A stretch of 64,000 bases of DNA from Ramlibacter sp. (GCF_028291745.1 NZ_JAQGNQ010000002.1:1-64000), one strand, 5' to 3'; counted from the first letter of the stretch, positions 1-9,284 are shown. Translations and numbers: made by a program. Notes: generated by a model from the letters alone, not told the origin.

Positions 1-2
1 GG

Positions 3-44
3 ACCACCCTGGCCAAGGCCCGCAACATCCATCTCGACGAATGA
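3..44 (+). CDS. C-terminal end of a CDS that begins before the window (…TTLAKARNIHLDE*)
   Basis: Open frame from the window edge to TGA at 42-44; too short for family assignment. Confidence 0.4.
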   Translation, partial: TTLAKARNIHLDE

Positions 45-104
45 CCGGTGCGCCGGCCTTCGCCCGCCTCCGTGGCGGTCATCCCCATGGATGTCACCGC
101 CATG

Positions 105-184
105 GTCATCCCGGCCTCGAGCCGGGATCCATGCAGCGCTTGATTCGAGCGCCGTCGTGGATTGCGGGTCAAGCCCGCAATGAC
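105..184. repeat. Composite intergenic palindromic repeat (REP/BIME-like), two hairpins
   Basis: ATCCCGGC(108-115)-CTCGA-GCCGGGAT(121-128) and ATTGCGGG(161-168)-TCAAG-CCCGCAAT(174-181); outer ends GTCAT…ATGAC. Confidence 0.7.
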
Positions 185-233
185 ATCCACATCCCCCAGT
201 CTTTCGCCCGCCCGCAACCCTGACTGAATCAAC

Positions 234-1313
234 GTGACCCAAACCGCACCCCTGAGCATCGGTATCCTCAACGGCGACGACATCGGCCACGAGATCGTGC
301 CCGCCTCCGTGGAGATCAGCCGCGCCGCCGCCGAACTGCATGGCGTCGCCGTCGACTGGCGCCCCTTGCCGATCGGTGCCCGCGCGCTCGAGACCCATGG
401 CCACACGCTGCCGCCCGCAACGCTGGACACCCTGAAGACCCTGGACGGCTGGATCCTCGGCCCGATCGGCCACCGCGCCTATCCGAAGGGACCGAACGCG
501 ATCAATCCGCATCCGATCCTGCGCAAGCAATTCAACCTGTTCGCCAACGTGCGGCCCACGCGCTCGTATCCCGGCATCGGCTGCCTGCACGACGACGTGG
601 ACCTGGTGATCGTGCGCGAGAACAACGAGGGCTTCCAGCCCGATCGCAACATGGTGCTGGGTTCGGGCGAGTTCCGTCCGACCGACGAGGTCACGCTGTC
701 GGTCCGTGTGATCACGCGCACCGGCAGCCGCCGCGTCGCGCGCGCCGCCTTCGAGCTGGCGCGCCAGCGCCGCAAGCATCTCACCTACATCCACAAGGAC
801 ACGGTGTTCAAACTGAGCTGCGGGATGTTCGTGGAGGAGTGCCAGAAGCTGGCCGCCGAATACCCGGACGTGCTGGTCGACGACGTCATCGTCGACACCT
901 TCGCGATGCGCCTGGTGCGCGATCCGCAAAGCTTCGACGTGGTGGTCACCACCAACATGTTCGGCGACATCCTGTCCGACGAGGCCGCGGGCCTGGTCGG
1001 CGGCCTGGGCATGGCACCCGGCCTGTGCATCGGCGACGGCAACGTCGCGATGGCGCAAGCCACGCACGGCTCGGCGCCCGACATCGCCGGTCGCGGCATC
1101 GCCAATCCCTACGCGATCATCGAGTCGACGCGCATGATGTTCGAGTGGCTCGGACACAGCCGCGGCAACGAAGGCGCCGTGCGCATGGCAAAGTCCATGT
1201 CCGAAGCCACGACCGCGGCGCTGGCCGACGCGCAGGCGCGCACCGGCGACATCCGCGGCCAGGGCAACACCGCCAGCTTCACGCAGGCGGTGCTGCGCAA
1301 CCTGCGCAAGTGA
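234..1313 (+). CDS. Isocitrate/isopropylmalate dehydrogenase family protein (tartrate DH-like)
   Basis: GTG start; motifs NGDDIGHEI, RENNEGFQ, TNMFGDILSDEAAGLVGGLGMAPG, HGSAPDIAG. Confidence 0.9.
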   Translation: MTQTAPLSIGILNGDDIGHEIVPASVEISRAAAELHGVAVDWRPLPIGARALETHGHTLPPATLDTLKTLDGWILGPIGHRAYPKGPNAINPHPILRKQFNLFANVRPTRSYPGIGCLHDDVDLVIVRENNEGFQPDRNMVLGSGEFRPTDEVTLSVRVITRTGSRRVARAAFELARQRRKHLTYIHKDTVFKLSCGMFVEECQKLAAEYPDVLVDDVIVDTFAMRLVRDPQSFDVVVTTNMFGDILSDEAAGLVGGLGMAPGLCIGDGNVAMAQATHGSAPDIAGRGIANPYAIIESTRMMFEWLGHSRGNEGAVRMAKSMSEATTAALADAQARTGDIRGQGNTASFTQAVLRNLRK

Positions 1314-1366
1314 GGCGCCACTTGCGCTGACCATCCGGGTTCCCGCCCGGCAAAGGAGAGAGACCG

Positions 1367-2347
1367 ATGCAGTCGTGGTGGATGCAGATGAACGAAGCCG
1401 ACGCCGTGCTGGAAATGCGCGACGTGCCGGTGCCGCAGCCCGGGCCGCGCCAGATGCTGGTGCGCATGCACGCCTCCAGCCTCAATCGCGGCGAGTTCGT
1501 GGCGGGCCATGGCCTGCACGGCGCGACGGGCAGCTGGAAGGCGATCGGCGGCGAAGGCGCGGGCGTGGTCGCGGCGGTGGGGCCGGACGTTGGCGACTTC
1601 CGCGCCGGCGACCGCGTCATGGGCCGCTGCCCCGGCGCCTTCTCCGAGTACGCGGTGATGGACTGCGCGGAAGCGATGGCCGTACCCTCCACGCTGACGT
1701 GGGAAGAGGCCGCCGCCATCCCGCTGACCTTCCTGACCGCCTTCGACATGCTGGTGCTGCAGGGCCGCCTGGCGGCGGGCGAATGGCTGTTGATCAACGG
1801 CGTGTCCTCGGGCGTCGGGGTCGCCTCGCTGCAGCTTGGCAAGGTGTTGGGCGCGCGCGTGATCGGCACCTCCGGCTCGCAGGAGAAGCTGGATGCGCTC
1901 AAGCGCTACGGCCTCGATGTGGGCCTGTGCACGCGCACGGCCGACTTCGCACCCGAGGTCCTGCAGGCCACCGACCAGCACGGCGCCGACCTGGTGATCA
2001 ACGCGGTCGGCGGCTCGGTGTTCGCGGAGAACATTCGCGCGATGGCCTTCCAGGGGCGACTGGCCACCGTGGGTTATGTCGACGGCGTGCTGCATGCGGA
2101 CCTCGATCTCGAGGTGCTGCACGCCAAGCGGCTGGCCGTCTTCGGCGTGTCGAACAAGTTGCGCAGCAAGGCGCAACGCGCCGCCTCGGTGCCGCGCTTC
2201 ATCACCGAGGTGCTGCCGCACATCGCGGTCGGCCGCATCCGGCCGCAGATCGACCGCGAGTTCTCCTTCGCCGAAGTGCCCCAGGCGAAATCCCGCATGG
2301 AAGCCGGCGGCCACGTGGGCAAGATCGTGCTGCGTATCGCTTCCTGA
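1367..2347 (+). CDS. Zinc-binding-type medium-chain dehydrogenase / quinone oxidoreductase family
   Basis: MDR fold motifs: GxGAGVV, GDRVMG, NGVSSGVGVASLQLGKVLGARVIGTSGS. Confidence 0.85.
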   Translation: MQSWWMQMNEADAVLEMRDVPVPQPGPRQMLVRMHASSLNRGEFVAGHGLHGATGSWKAIGGEGAGVVAAVGPDVGDFRAGDRVMGRCPGAFSEYAVMDCAEAMAVPSTLTWEEAAAIPLTFLTAFDMLVLQGRLAAGEWLLINGVSSGVGVASLQLGKVLGARVIGTSGSQEKLDALKRYGLDVGLCTRTADFAPEVLQATDQHGADLVINAVGGSVFAENIRAMAFQGRLATVGYVDGVLHADLDLEVLHAKRLAVFGVSNKLRSKAQRAASVPRFITEVLPHIAVGRIRPQIDREFSFAEVPQAKSRMEAGGHVGKIVLRIAS

Positions 2348-2392
2348 GTTTTGCTGCACGAACGAGCCCGCGGCGGGCCAAGGAGACAAGGC

Positions 2393-3364
2393 ATGAAGAG
2401 AAGAAATCTTGCCGCAGCCCTGGTCCTCGCCGACCTCGGCGTGGCGGCCTGGGCGCAGCCCGCGGGCTATCCCGCTCACCCCATCCGGCTCGTGATCGGC
2501 TTTGCGCCCGGAGGCGCTGCCGATACCGTGGCGCGGGTGATGAGCGATGCCTTCGGCAAGGCCCTGGGCCAGCCGGTGCTGGTGGACAACAAGCCGGGCA
2601 ACGGCTCCAGCATTGCCGCCGACATCGTGGCCAAGTCGCCGCCGGATGGCTACACGCTGCTGATCGCCAGCCCGAGCAGCATCTCGGTCAATCCCGCGCT
2701 CAATCCCAAGCTGCCTTATGCGCCTGCCGACCTGCTGCCGGTGACCAGGATGACGACTTCGCCGCTGGTGCTGGCGGTGAATCCCGCCACCGGCATCCAG
2801 TCCGTGCCGGAGCTGATCGCGGCGGCGAAGAAGTCGCCCGGCAGGCTCAATTACTCGACCTCCGGCAATGGCTCGGCGCCGCATCTCGGTGCCGCGCTGT
2901 TCACGCAACTGACCGGTGCGCAGATGACGCACGTCCCGTATCGCGGTGGCAGCCTGGCGATCCAGTCGGTGATGGCCGGCGACACGCAAGTGACCTTCGG
3001 GACCTCGCCCTCGGTGCTGCCGCAGGCGAGCGGCGGTCGCTTGCGCGTGCTGGCCGTCAGCACCCGCGAGCGCTCGCCGCTGGTGCCCGACGTGCCCGGC
3101 ATGCGCGAGGCCGGCCTGCCCGACTACAACCTCGAGTTCTGGTACGGCATGTTCGTGCCGGCCGGCACGCCCGCGCCCATCGTCCGCAAGATCTATGAGG
3201 CCACGGTCAGCGCGATGCAGCAACCGGCCGTGAAAGCAGCGCTCGCGCGCGAGGGCACGGAGGTGTCGCTGTCGCCCTCGCCCGAGGCCTTCGGCAACTT
3301 CCTGGTGGACGACGGCAAGTTCTGGGTCGGCCTGGTGAAAAGCGCCAAGGTCAAGAGCGAGTGA
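2393..3364 (+). CDS. Tripartite tricarboxylate transporter substrate-binding protein (Bug/TctC family)
   Basis: Signal peptide, YPAHPIRLVIGFAPGGAADTVARV, PPDGYTLL, HVPYRGG; start placed at ATG 2393 after AGGAGA. Confidence 0.9.
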   Translation: MKRRNLAAALVLADLGVAAWAQPAGYPAHPIRLVIGFAPGGAADTVARVMSDAFGKALGQPVLVDNKPGNGSSIAADIVAKSPPDGYTLLIASPSSISVNPALNPKLPYAPADLLPVTRMTTSPLVLAVNPATGIQSVPELIAAAKKSPGRLNYSTSGNGSAPHLGAALFTQLTGAQMTHVPYRGGSLAIQSVMAGDTQVTFGTSPSVLPQASGGRLRVLAVSTRERSPLVPDVPGMREAGLPDYNLEFWYGMFVPAGTPAPIVRKIYEATVSAMQQPAVKAALAREGTEVSLSPSPEAFGNFLVDDGKFWVGLVKSAKVKSE

Positions 3365-3436
3365 GGCAATGTAACGCCGGCGGCGCGCGGCGCGGGCGGC
3401 GCTAAGCTGCGCGCTTGTTCCGTGCAGGAGACTCGC

Positions 3437-4336
3437 ATGACCACCCGCCTCACCGCCCACGACTTCGACCAGGAACTGCTGATTCTCTTCGACGCCTACG
3501 TGCACGGCGACGTGGACCGGCGCGGCTTCCTCGAGCGCGCGCAGCGCTTTGCCAAGGCGGGCGTGACGGCCGCCGGCCTGCTGGCCGCCCTGAGCCCCGA
3601 CTTCGCGGCGGGCCAGCAGATCAAGCCGGACGATGCGCGCGTGAAGAGCGAATGGGTGACCGTGCCATCGCCGGCCGGCCACGGCACCATCCGCGGCTAT
3701 CTCGCGCGCCCCACGTCCGCCGGCACGCGCAAGGTGCCCGCCGTGCTGGTGATCCACGAGAACCGCGGCCTCAATCCGCACATCGAGGACATCGCCCGGC
3801 GGCTGGCGCTGGACGGCTTCATGGCGTTCGCGCCCGACGCGCTCACTTCAGTGGGCGGCTATCCGGGCGACGAGGACAAGGCGCGCACCGCCTTTGCCAC
3901 GCTCGATCAGCCCAAGACTCGCGCGGACTTCCTGGCCGCGGCGGCCTGGCTGCGCGCGCGCCCGGACGGCAACGGCCGCATGGGCGCGGTCGGCTTCTGC
4001 TACGGTGGCGGCATCGTGCACTGGCTGGCGACCGCCCTGCCGGACCTCAATGCGGCCGTCACCTTCTACGGCAACACGCCGCCGCCGGAAGACGCGGCCA
4101 AGGTGAAGGCACCGCTGCTGGTGAATCTGGCGGGCACCGACGAACGCATCAACGCGGCCTGGCCTGCGTACGAAGCGGCCTTGAAGGCCGCCGGCGTGAA
4201 GTTCGCCGTCTACCAGTACGCCGGCACGCAGCACGGCTTCAACAACGACACCACGCCGCGCTACGACCCCGCAGCCGCCAAGCTGGCGTGGGACCGCACC
4301 ATCGGCTTCTTCAAGTCGAACCTGATTCCGCTCTGA
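3437..4336 (+). CDS. Dienelactone hydrolase family protein
   Basis: GTIRGYLARP, VIHENRGLNPHIEDIARRLA, GFCYGGG nucleophile, GTQHGFNND His region. Confidence 0.88.
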   Translation: MTTRLTAHDFDQELLILFDAYVHGDVDRRGFLERAQRFAKAGVTAAGLLAALSPDFAAGQQIKPDDARVKSEWVTVPSPAGHGTIRGYLARPTSAGTRKVPAVLVIHENRGLNPHIEDIARRLALDGFMAFAPDALTSVGGYPGDEDKARTAFATLDQPKTRADFLAAAAWLRARPDGNGRMGAVGFCYGGGIVHWLATALPDLNAAVTFYGNTPPPEDAAKVKAPLLVNLAGTDERINAAWPAYEAALKAAGVKFAVYQYAGTQHGFNNDTTPRYDPAAAKLAWDRTIGFFKSNLIPL

Positions 4337-4491
4337 AGCGCTGCGGGCCGGCGTGGCGGCAAGTGCGCGCTGCGGTGTTCCCGGCCCGTGAATTCAGCAC
4401 GGAGCAGCGCGGGCAGGCCGTGCCGGATCGTTTCTAATACGGGTCGCGTCCGCCGGACGCTTCACCGCAGGCAGCGGGCCCCGCGCCGCGC

Positions 4492-5262
4492 GTGTGTGCG
4501 CACTTCGCGGCGCCCGGCGCCACCCCATCCACCCTCGTCAGCGCGCGCTACGGCGCGTGCCAAGGAATCGTTTTCTTGCGCAGCACTTTCGGCCAGTCCA
4601 GCCTGGTCCGCCAACTGGCGGCGTGGATGCCCGCGGAAGCGGAAACGCCGGGCATGGACGTCGCCGAGCGGCTCAGTCTCTGGCTGAACGCCTTCGATGC
4701 GATCGGGCTGCAGCAGGCGCAGCAAGCGATCCGGCAGATCCGCACAGCGGCCCCGGCCAGCGGCGATGCGCCGCCCGTTTCGGCGGAGGCGCTGTCCGCC
4801 GACCTGCAGCGCGTGCGCAGCGCGCTGGCCGGCGCGATCGCGCAGGACCCGCGCAGATTGGCCCTCAGCCCCGAGGGCAGCAAGCCCTGGCAGCAAAGGC
4901 ACCTCGAACTGCAGCGGCAGATGGAGCAGATGATCCAGCCCCTGCGCGAACACGTGCAGCAGGCGCTCGCGCGCGTCTCGCCGCGACTGCGTCAACTGGC
5001 CGCGCTCGATGCCGTCCTGGCCCAGGCGCTGGCCGCGCGCGAGCAGGCGGTGCTGCCCACGGTGACCACGCTGCTGGAGCGGCGCTTCGTCCAGTTGCGC
5101 GCGCAAGCAAATGGCGACGGCACGAGCGAGGGCGCAGCCACGTGGCTGGAAGACTTTGCCGGCGAGTGGCGGCAGGTGCTGCTGGCCGAACTGGACCTGC
5201 GCCTGCAACCCGTGCTGGGCCTGATCGAGGCCCTGGGCAATGAATTGAAGAATCGAGCATGA
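4492..5262 (+). CDS. DUF3348 family protein (first gene of motor-like operon)
   Basis: FGQSSLVRQLA… SLWLNAFDAIGLQQA pattern recognised as DUF3348; GTG start in track, true start may be further downstream; ATGA overlap with next gene. Confidence 0.75.
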   Translation: MCAHFAAPGATPSTLVSARYGACQGIVFLRSTFGQSSLVRQLAAWMPAEAETPGMDVAERLSLWLNAFDAIGLQQAQQAIRQIRTAAPASGDAPPVSAEALSADLQRVRSALAGAIAQDPRRLALSPEGSKPWQQRHLELQRQMEQMIQPLREHVQQALARVSPRLRQLAALDAVLAQALAAREQAVLPTVTTLLERRFVQLRAQANGDGTSEGAATWLEDFAGEWRQVLLAELDLRLQPVLGLIEALGNELKNRA

Positions 5263-7439
5263 GCAAGCGTTTTTTTGTGGCCGCCTTCGCGATCGGTGCA
5301 GCGGCCGTCCTGTGGGTGGCGCTGGGCTTTGTCGGCGCCGGCTGGTTGCCGCTCGCGATGACCGTGGCGATCGGCGCGGTGTACCTGGTCGGTGCCTTCG
5401 AGCTGCGGCAGTACCGCGCCGCGAGCGCCGGACTGGCGGCGGCGCTGGATCACGTTCCGCAGCCGCTGGCGCAACTCGCCGACTGGCTGCCGCAGGTGCC
5501 GCCCTCGCTGCGCAACACCGTGCGCCTGCGCGTCGAAGGCGAGCGGGTGGGGCTGCCCGGGCCGGCGCTGACGCCGTATCTGGTCGGCCTGCTGGTGATG
5601 CTCGGCATGCTGGGCACTTTCCTCGGCATGGTCGTCACCTTCAAGGGCGCGGTCTTCGCACTGGAGGGCTCGACCGATCTGCAGGCGATCCGCTCCGCGC
5701 TGGCGGCGCCGATCAAGGGCCTGGGGCTTTCCTTCGGCACCTCGGTGGCGGGCGTCGCGGCCTCGGCCATGCTGGGCCTGATGTCGGCGATCGGCCGGCG
5801 CGAGCGGCTGGAGCTGGCGCGCCAGCTCGATGCGCTGATCGCGACCACCTTGCTGCCCTTTTCACGGGCGCAGCAGCGACAGGAGACGGTGCGCGCGGTG
5901 CAAGCGCAGGCGCACGCGCTGCCGCAGGTGGTGCACCAGCTCGAGGCGATGATGGAGCGCATGGAGCGGCGCAGCGAGCAGCTCGATGCGCAACTGCTGG
6001 CCCGGCACGCGCAGCTGCAGGCTGAAGTCACCCGTGCCTACGGCGAGCTCGCACACACGGTGGGCGCCGCGCTGAAGGAGAGCCTGGATGCCGGTGCGGC
6101 CGCGGCGGGCGAGAGCATCCGGCCCGTGGTGGTCGGCGCGATGGCGCAGGTGGTGCAAGAGGCGCAGCGCCTGCATGAGCGCCTGGGCACCGTGGCGCAG
6201 GGCCAGGTGGACACCTTGTCGCAGCAGTTCGATGCCAGCGCGCGCAACGTGGCGCAGACCTGGTCGGCCGCGCTGCAGCGGCACGAGCGCAGCAGCGAGG
6301 CCGTGGGCGCGGGACTGGAGCGCTCGCTCGTGGCCTTCGCCGCCAACTTCGAGCAGCGCAGTGCCAGCCTCGTTGCCACCGTTGCCGACAGCCTGGCGCA
6401 CGCGCAATCAGACCAGGAACGCGCGCATCAGCAGAAGCTGCAGGCCTTCACGCAGGCGCTGGTGGCCATGTCCGCCGACCTGCAAGCGCAATGGGGGCGT
6501 GCCGGCGAGCAGGCGGTCGCGCAGCAGCAGGCCGTGTGGGCCGCGCTGGAGCAGGCCAGCAGCGACATCACGCAACGCACCGCCACGCAGGCGGGCCGCA
6601 CGCTGGGCGAGGTTGCGCGCCTGCTGGATCAATCGCACGCATTGGTGCACGCGCGCAGCGAGAGCGAAGCGCGCTGGAGCGAGCAGCACGGCCAGCGCAT
6701 GGACCAACTTGCGGGCCTGTGGCGCAGCGAACTCGCCGCGTTGCGGCAGGAGGAAAGCCTGCGCGGCGAAGCGGCAGTCGCGCGCCTGGGCGACCTGCAG
6801 GGCGAAGTCACGCGCCATCTCGCAACGCTTGGCGCCGCGCTCGAAGCGCCGTTGACGCGCCTGCTGCAGACCGCCGCGGAAGTACCGCAAGCCGCGGCCG
6901 GCGTGATCACCGAACTGCGCGCGGAAATGAGCCGCGTCGCCGAACGCGACAACCTGGCCCTGAGCGAACGCAGCGCCTTGCTGGAGCAGCTCGGTGCGCT
7001 GCTGCAGGCGCTGCAGCACGACTCGGGCGCGCAGCGGGGTGCGATCGAAAGCCTGGTGGCCTCGGCGGGCTCCTTGTTCGATCGCGCGGGGCAGCAGTTT
7101 GCCCACACGCTCGATGCGCACGCCGGAGCGGCCGGCGCAGTGGCGGCGCAGGTCACCGGCAGCGCGCTGGAGCTGGCCAGCCTGGGCGAAGCGTTCGGCG
7201 CGGGCGTGCAGCAGTTCCAGGCCAGCAACGAGAAACTGGTCGAGACGCTGCAGCGCATCGAAGCCTCGCTGCAGCGCTCCACGGCGCGCAGCGACGAGCA
7301 ACTTGCCTACTACGTGGCGCAGGCGCGCGAGGTGATCGACCTGAGCATCGCCTCGCAACAGGGCCTGGTCGACCACCTGCGCCAGCTGGAGGGCAAGCCT
7401 GCCAAGCCGCTGGCGCTGGTCGAGGGTAGCCGCGGATGA
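5259..7439 (+). CDS. DUF802 domain protein: MotA/TolQ/ExbB-like channel segment plus ~500 aa coiled-coil tail
   Basis: TM segments LVGLLVMLGMLGTFLGMVVTF and IKGLGLSFGTSVAGVAASAMLGLMSAIG; long Ala/Gln/Glu/Arg-rich helical tail. Confidence 0.85.
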   Translation: MSKRFFVAAFAIGAAAVLWVALGFVGAGWLPLAMTVAIGAVYLVGAFELRQYRAASAGLAAALDHVPQPLAQLADWLPQVPPSLRNTVRLRVEGERVGLPGPALTPYLVGLLVMLGMLGTFLGMVVTFKGAVFALEGSTDLQAIRSALAAPIKGLGLSFGTSVAGVAASAMLGLMSAIGRRERLELARQLDALIATTLLPFSRAQQRQETVRAVQAQAHALPQVVHQLEAMMERMERRSEQLDAQLLARHAQLQAEVTRAYGELAHTVGAALKESLDAGAAAAGESIRPVVVGAMAQVVQEAQRLHERLGTVAQGQVDTLSQQFDASARNVAQTWSAALQRHERSSEAVGAGLERSLVAFAANFEQRSASLVATVADSLAHAQSDQERAHQQKLQAFTQALVAMSADLQAQWGRAGEQAVAQQQAVWAALEQASSDITQRTATQAGRTLGEVARLLDQSHALVHARSESEARWSEQHGQRMDQLAGLWRSELAALRQEESLRGEAAVARLGDLQGEVTRHLATLGAALEAPLTRLLQTAAEVPQAAAGVITELRAEMSRVAERDNLALSERSALLEQLGALLQALQHDSGAQRGAIESLVASAGSLFDRAGQQFAHTLDAHAGAAGAVAAQVTGSALELASLGEAFGAGVQQFQASNEKLVETLQRIEASLQRSTARSDEQLAYYVAQAREVIDLSIASQQGLVDHLRQLEGKPAKPLALVEGSRG

Positions 7440-8095
7440 TGGAACTGGATGAAGGCGACCTCGGCGCCGAGGCGACCGCGCCGGTGTGGGCGGTGTTCGG
7501 CGATCTGATGGCCGGCCTGCTGGGCGCCTTCGTGCTGGTGCTGGTGGGCGTGCTGGTGGTGCAGATGGACCTGGTGTCGCATCTGCAGGAGGAGGTGGGC
7601 AAGCGCCGCGTCGAGGAGCAGCGGCGCATGGCGCTGGAACAGGCGCTGGCCGTTCCGCTGGCCTCGGGGCGCGTCACGCTCAACGGGGGGCGCATCGGCA
7701 TCAGCGGCAGCGTGCTGTTTCCGCTCAACTCCGACCAGCTGCGGCCCGAAGGGCGGCAACTGCTGCAAAGCCTGGTGCAGCCGCTGCGGGTATACCTGGG
7801 CGAGCGCAACGAGATGCTGATGGTCAGCGGCTTCACCGACGACAAGCCGATCCAGGAAGGCAACCGACGCTTTGCCGACAACCTTGAGCTGTCCGCGCAG
7901 CGCGCGCTCACCGTGACGCGCGCGCTGATCGAGGAAGGCATGCCGTCCGCGCAGGTGTTCGCGGCGGCCTTCGGGCCCGAACAGCCCGTCGCCTCCAACG
8001 GCAGCGAACAGGGGCGCTCCTTGAATCGGCGGGTGGAGATGGCCCCGGTGCCCAGAACCGCAGCCCCCGCGGCGGTGAACAGCGGGCGGCCATGA
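7436..8095 (+). CDS. OmpA/MotB-family membrane protein (motor partner)
   Basis: Single N-terminal TM VWAVFGDLMAGLLGAFVLVLVGVLVV, then OmpA-like domain (VLFPLNSDQLRPEGRQLL … VSGFTDDKPI … NLELSAQRALTV … NRRVEM). Confidence 0.9.
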   Translation: MMELDEGDLGAEATAPVWAVFGDLMAGLLGAFVLVLVGVLVVQMDLVSHLQEEVGKRRVEEQRRMALEQALAVPLASGRVTLNGGRIGISGSVLFPLNSDQLRPEGRQLLQSLVQPLRVYLGERNEMLMVSGFTDDKPIQEGNRRFADNLELSAQRALTVTRALIEEGMPSAQVFAAAFGPEQPVASNGSEQGRSLNRRVEMAPVPRTAAPAAVNSGRP

Positions 8096-8823
8096 GCGAG
8101 ACCGCGGCCAGCCCTTTGCCGCAGGACGCAGGCAGCGCGTTGCTGGAGCAGCTTGCCGGCTTGCGCAGCGAGGGCAGATGGCGTAGCGATCCGGTGCGCT
8201 TTCGCTACCTGGAGGCGCTGGCGCAAAAGCTGCAAGGCCAGCCGGCTCCCGTGCAGCGGCTGCTGCAGGAGCGGCTGCAAGCAGCACTCGCCGATTTTGG
8301 CGCGCGCGTCGAGCAGTGCCAGCAGGCCGCACGCGCGGAAGCCGAGGGCCTGATAGGCCGACATCCGGCGCAGGCCGGGGCGCTGCGCCGTCTGCAGGTA
8401 ACGGGCGACATCGTCGCGATGCGCCGCCTGGTCGCCCCGGCGCAGGCAAAGGCCGCATGCGCGCCCTTGATGCATTTGAACGAATCCATCCGCGCGGCCG
8501 GGCGCCGCGGCGACCCCGCTGGCGCAGATGCCCCCGAGGCGAACGAACTGGCCAGTGCGCGCCGCTTTCGGGGCTCCTGGGACCGGCAGCGCAGCGAACA
8601 GCAGGTGGAGCAGGCGCTGGCCCGCAAGCCGGCGCAAGCAGGCCCGCTGAACTCGCACGTGCTGGTGCTGCAAGCGCTGGAGTTGATGCGCGAGCTGTCG
8701 CCGGACTACCTGCGGCACTTCCTCGCGCACGTCGAATCGCTGCAGTGGCTGGAGCGCTCGCGCGACGCGGCGGCGGCCGCGAAGGCGGGCAAGGTGGCGA
8801 AGGCGCGTCGGCAGAAGAGATGA
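8092..8823 (+). CDS. DUF2894 family protein (fourth gene of motor-like operon)
   Basis: Conserved C-term PLNSHVLVLQALELMRELSPDYLRHFLAHVESLQWLE; ATGA overlap with OmpA gene. Confidence 0.8.
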   Translation: MSETAASPLPQDAGSALLEQLAGLRSEGRWRSDPVRFRYLEALAQKLQGQPAPVQRLLQERLQAALADFGARVEQCQQAARAEAEGLIGRHPAQAGALRRLQVTGDIVAMRRLVAPAQAKAACAPLMHLNESIRAAGRRGDPAGADAPEANELASARRFRGSWDRQRSEQQVEQALARKPAQAGPLNSHVLVLQALELMRELSPDYLRHFLAHVESLQWLERSRDAAAAAKAGKVAKARRQKR

Positions 8824-8894
8824 GGCGCGGCTTGCCTGCAGGTGCGCCGCTGCTAAGCTCATTGCCCCCGGAAAAGGCCCGCAAGGAGGCAGCG

Positions 8895-9242
8895 ATGGAG
8901 GTGATCGATGGCCGCATCGTCATGAGCGACGAAGAGTGGGCGAGGTTTGCCGCCGCCACCTTCGCTCCCTGGAGGCCGCGCACGCCGGCGGAATTCAATG
9001 CCATGGCAGATCTCGGCTCGGCCCGGCACGTGGCGGAAAACACCCGCGGCATCGGCGGCTTCCTGGCGGCGGCGGCCGAGGGCATCAAGTTCGGGCGCAA
9101 CGGCGAAATCAAGTTCCCGCCCAACCAACGCAAGCTGGCCTTTGCCAAGGAGTACGGAACGTGGCCGACGGCGGAACAGTTGCGCCGCTTCGAGTTCAAC
9201 GTGAATGCCCTGGGGCGGCCGCCGCTCAAGCTGGTCCGCTGA
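8895..9242 (+). CDS. Hypothetical protein (115 aa)
   Basis: ORF with RBS-like AAGGAGG upstream of ATG 8895; the track extends the frame upstream through DUF2894. Confidence 0.6.
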   Translation: MEVIDGRIVMSDEEWARFAAATFAPWRPRTPAEFNAMADLGSARHVAENTRGIGGFLAAAAEGIKFGRNGEIKFPPNQRKLAFAKEYGTWPTAEQLRRFEFNVNALGRPPLKLVR

Positions 9243-9256
9243 CCGCATGGCAATGA

Positions 9257-9284
9257 AAAGGCCCGCCCCGGAGGGCAGGCCTTT
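9257..9284. terminator. Hairpin between convergent genes, probable bidirectional terminator
   Basis: AAAGGCC-C-GCC … GGC-A-GGCCTTT. Confidence 0.7.

Noticed and set aside
1109-3781. 890-aa ORF on the − strand
   Set aside because: Antisense to three well-supported + strand genes; H/R/G/A/Q-rich composition typical of spurious GC-rich shadow ORFs
4492-8823. Calling the motor operon a canonical Zorya defence system
   Set aside because: Only ZorA/ZorB-like architecture is present; no ZorC, helicase-nuclease ZorD or HNH ZorE seen nearby
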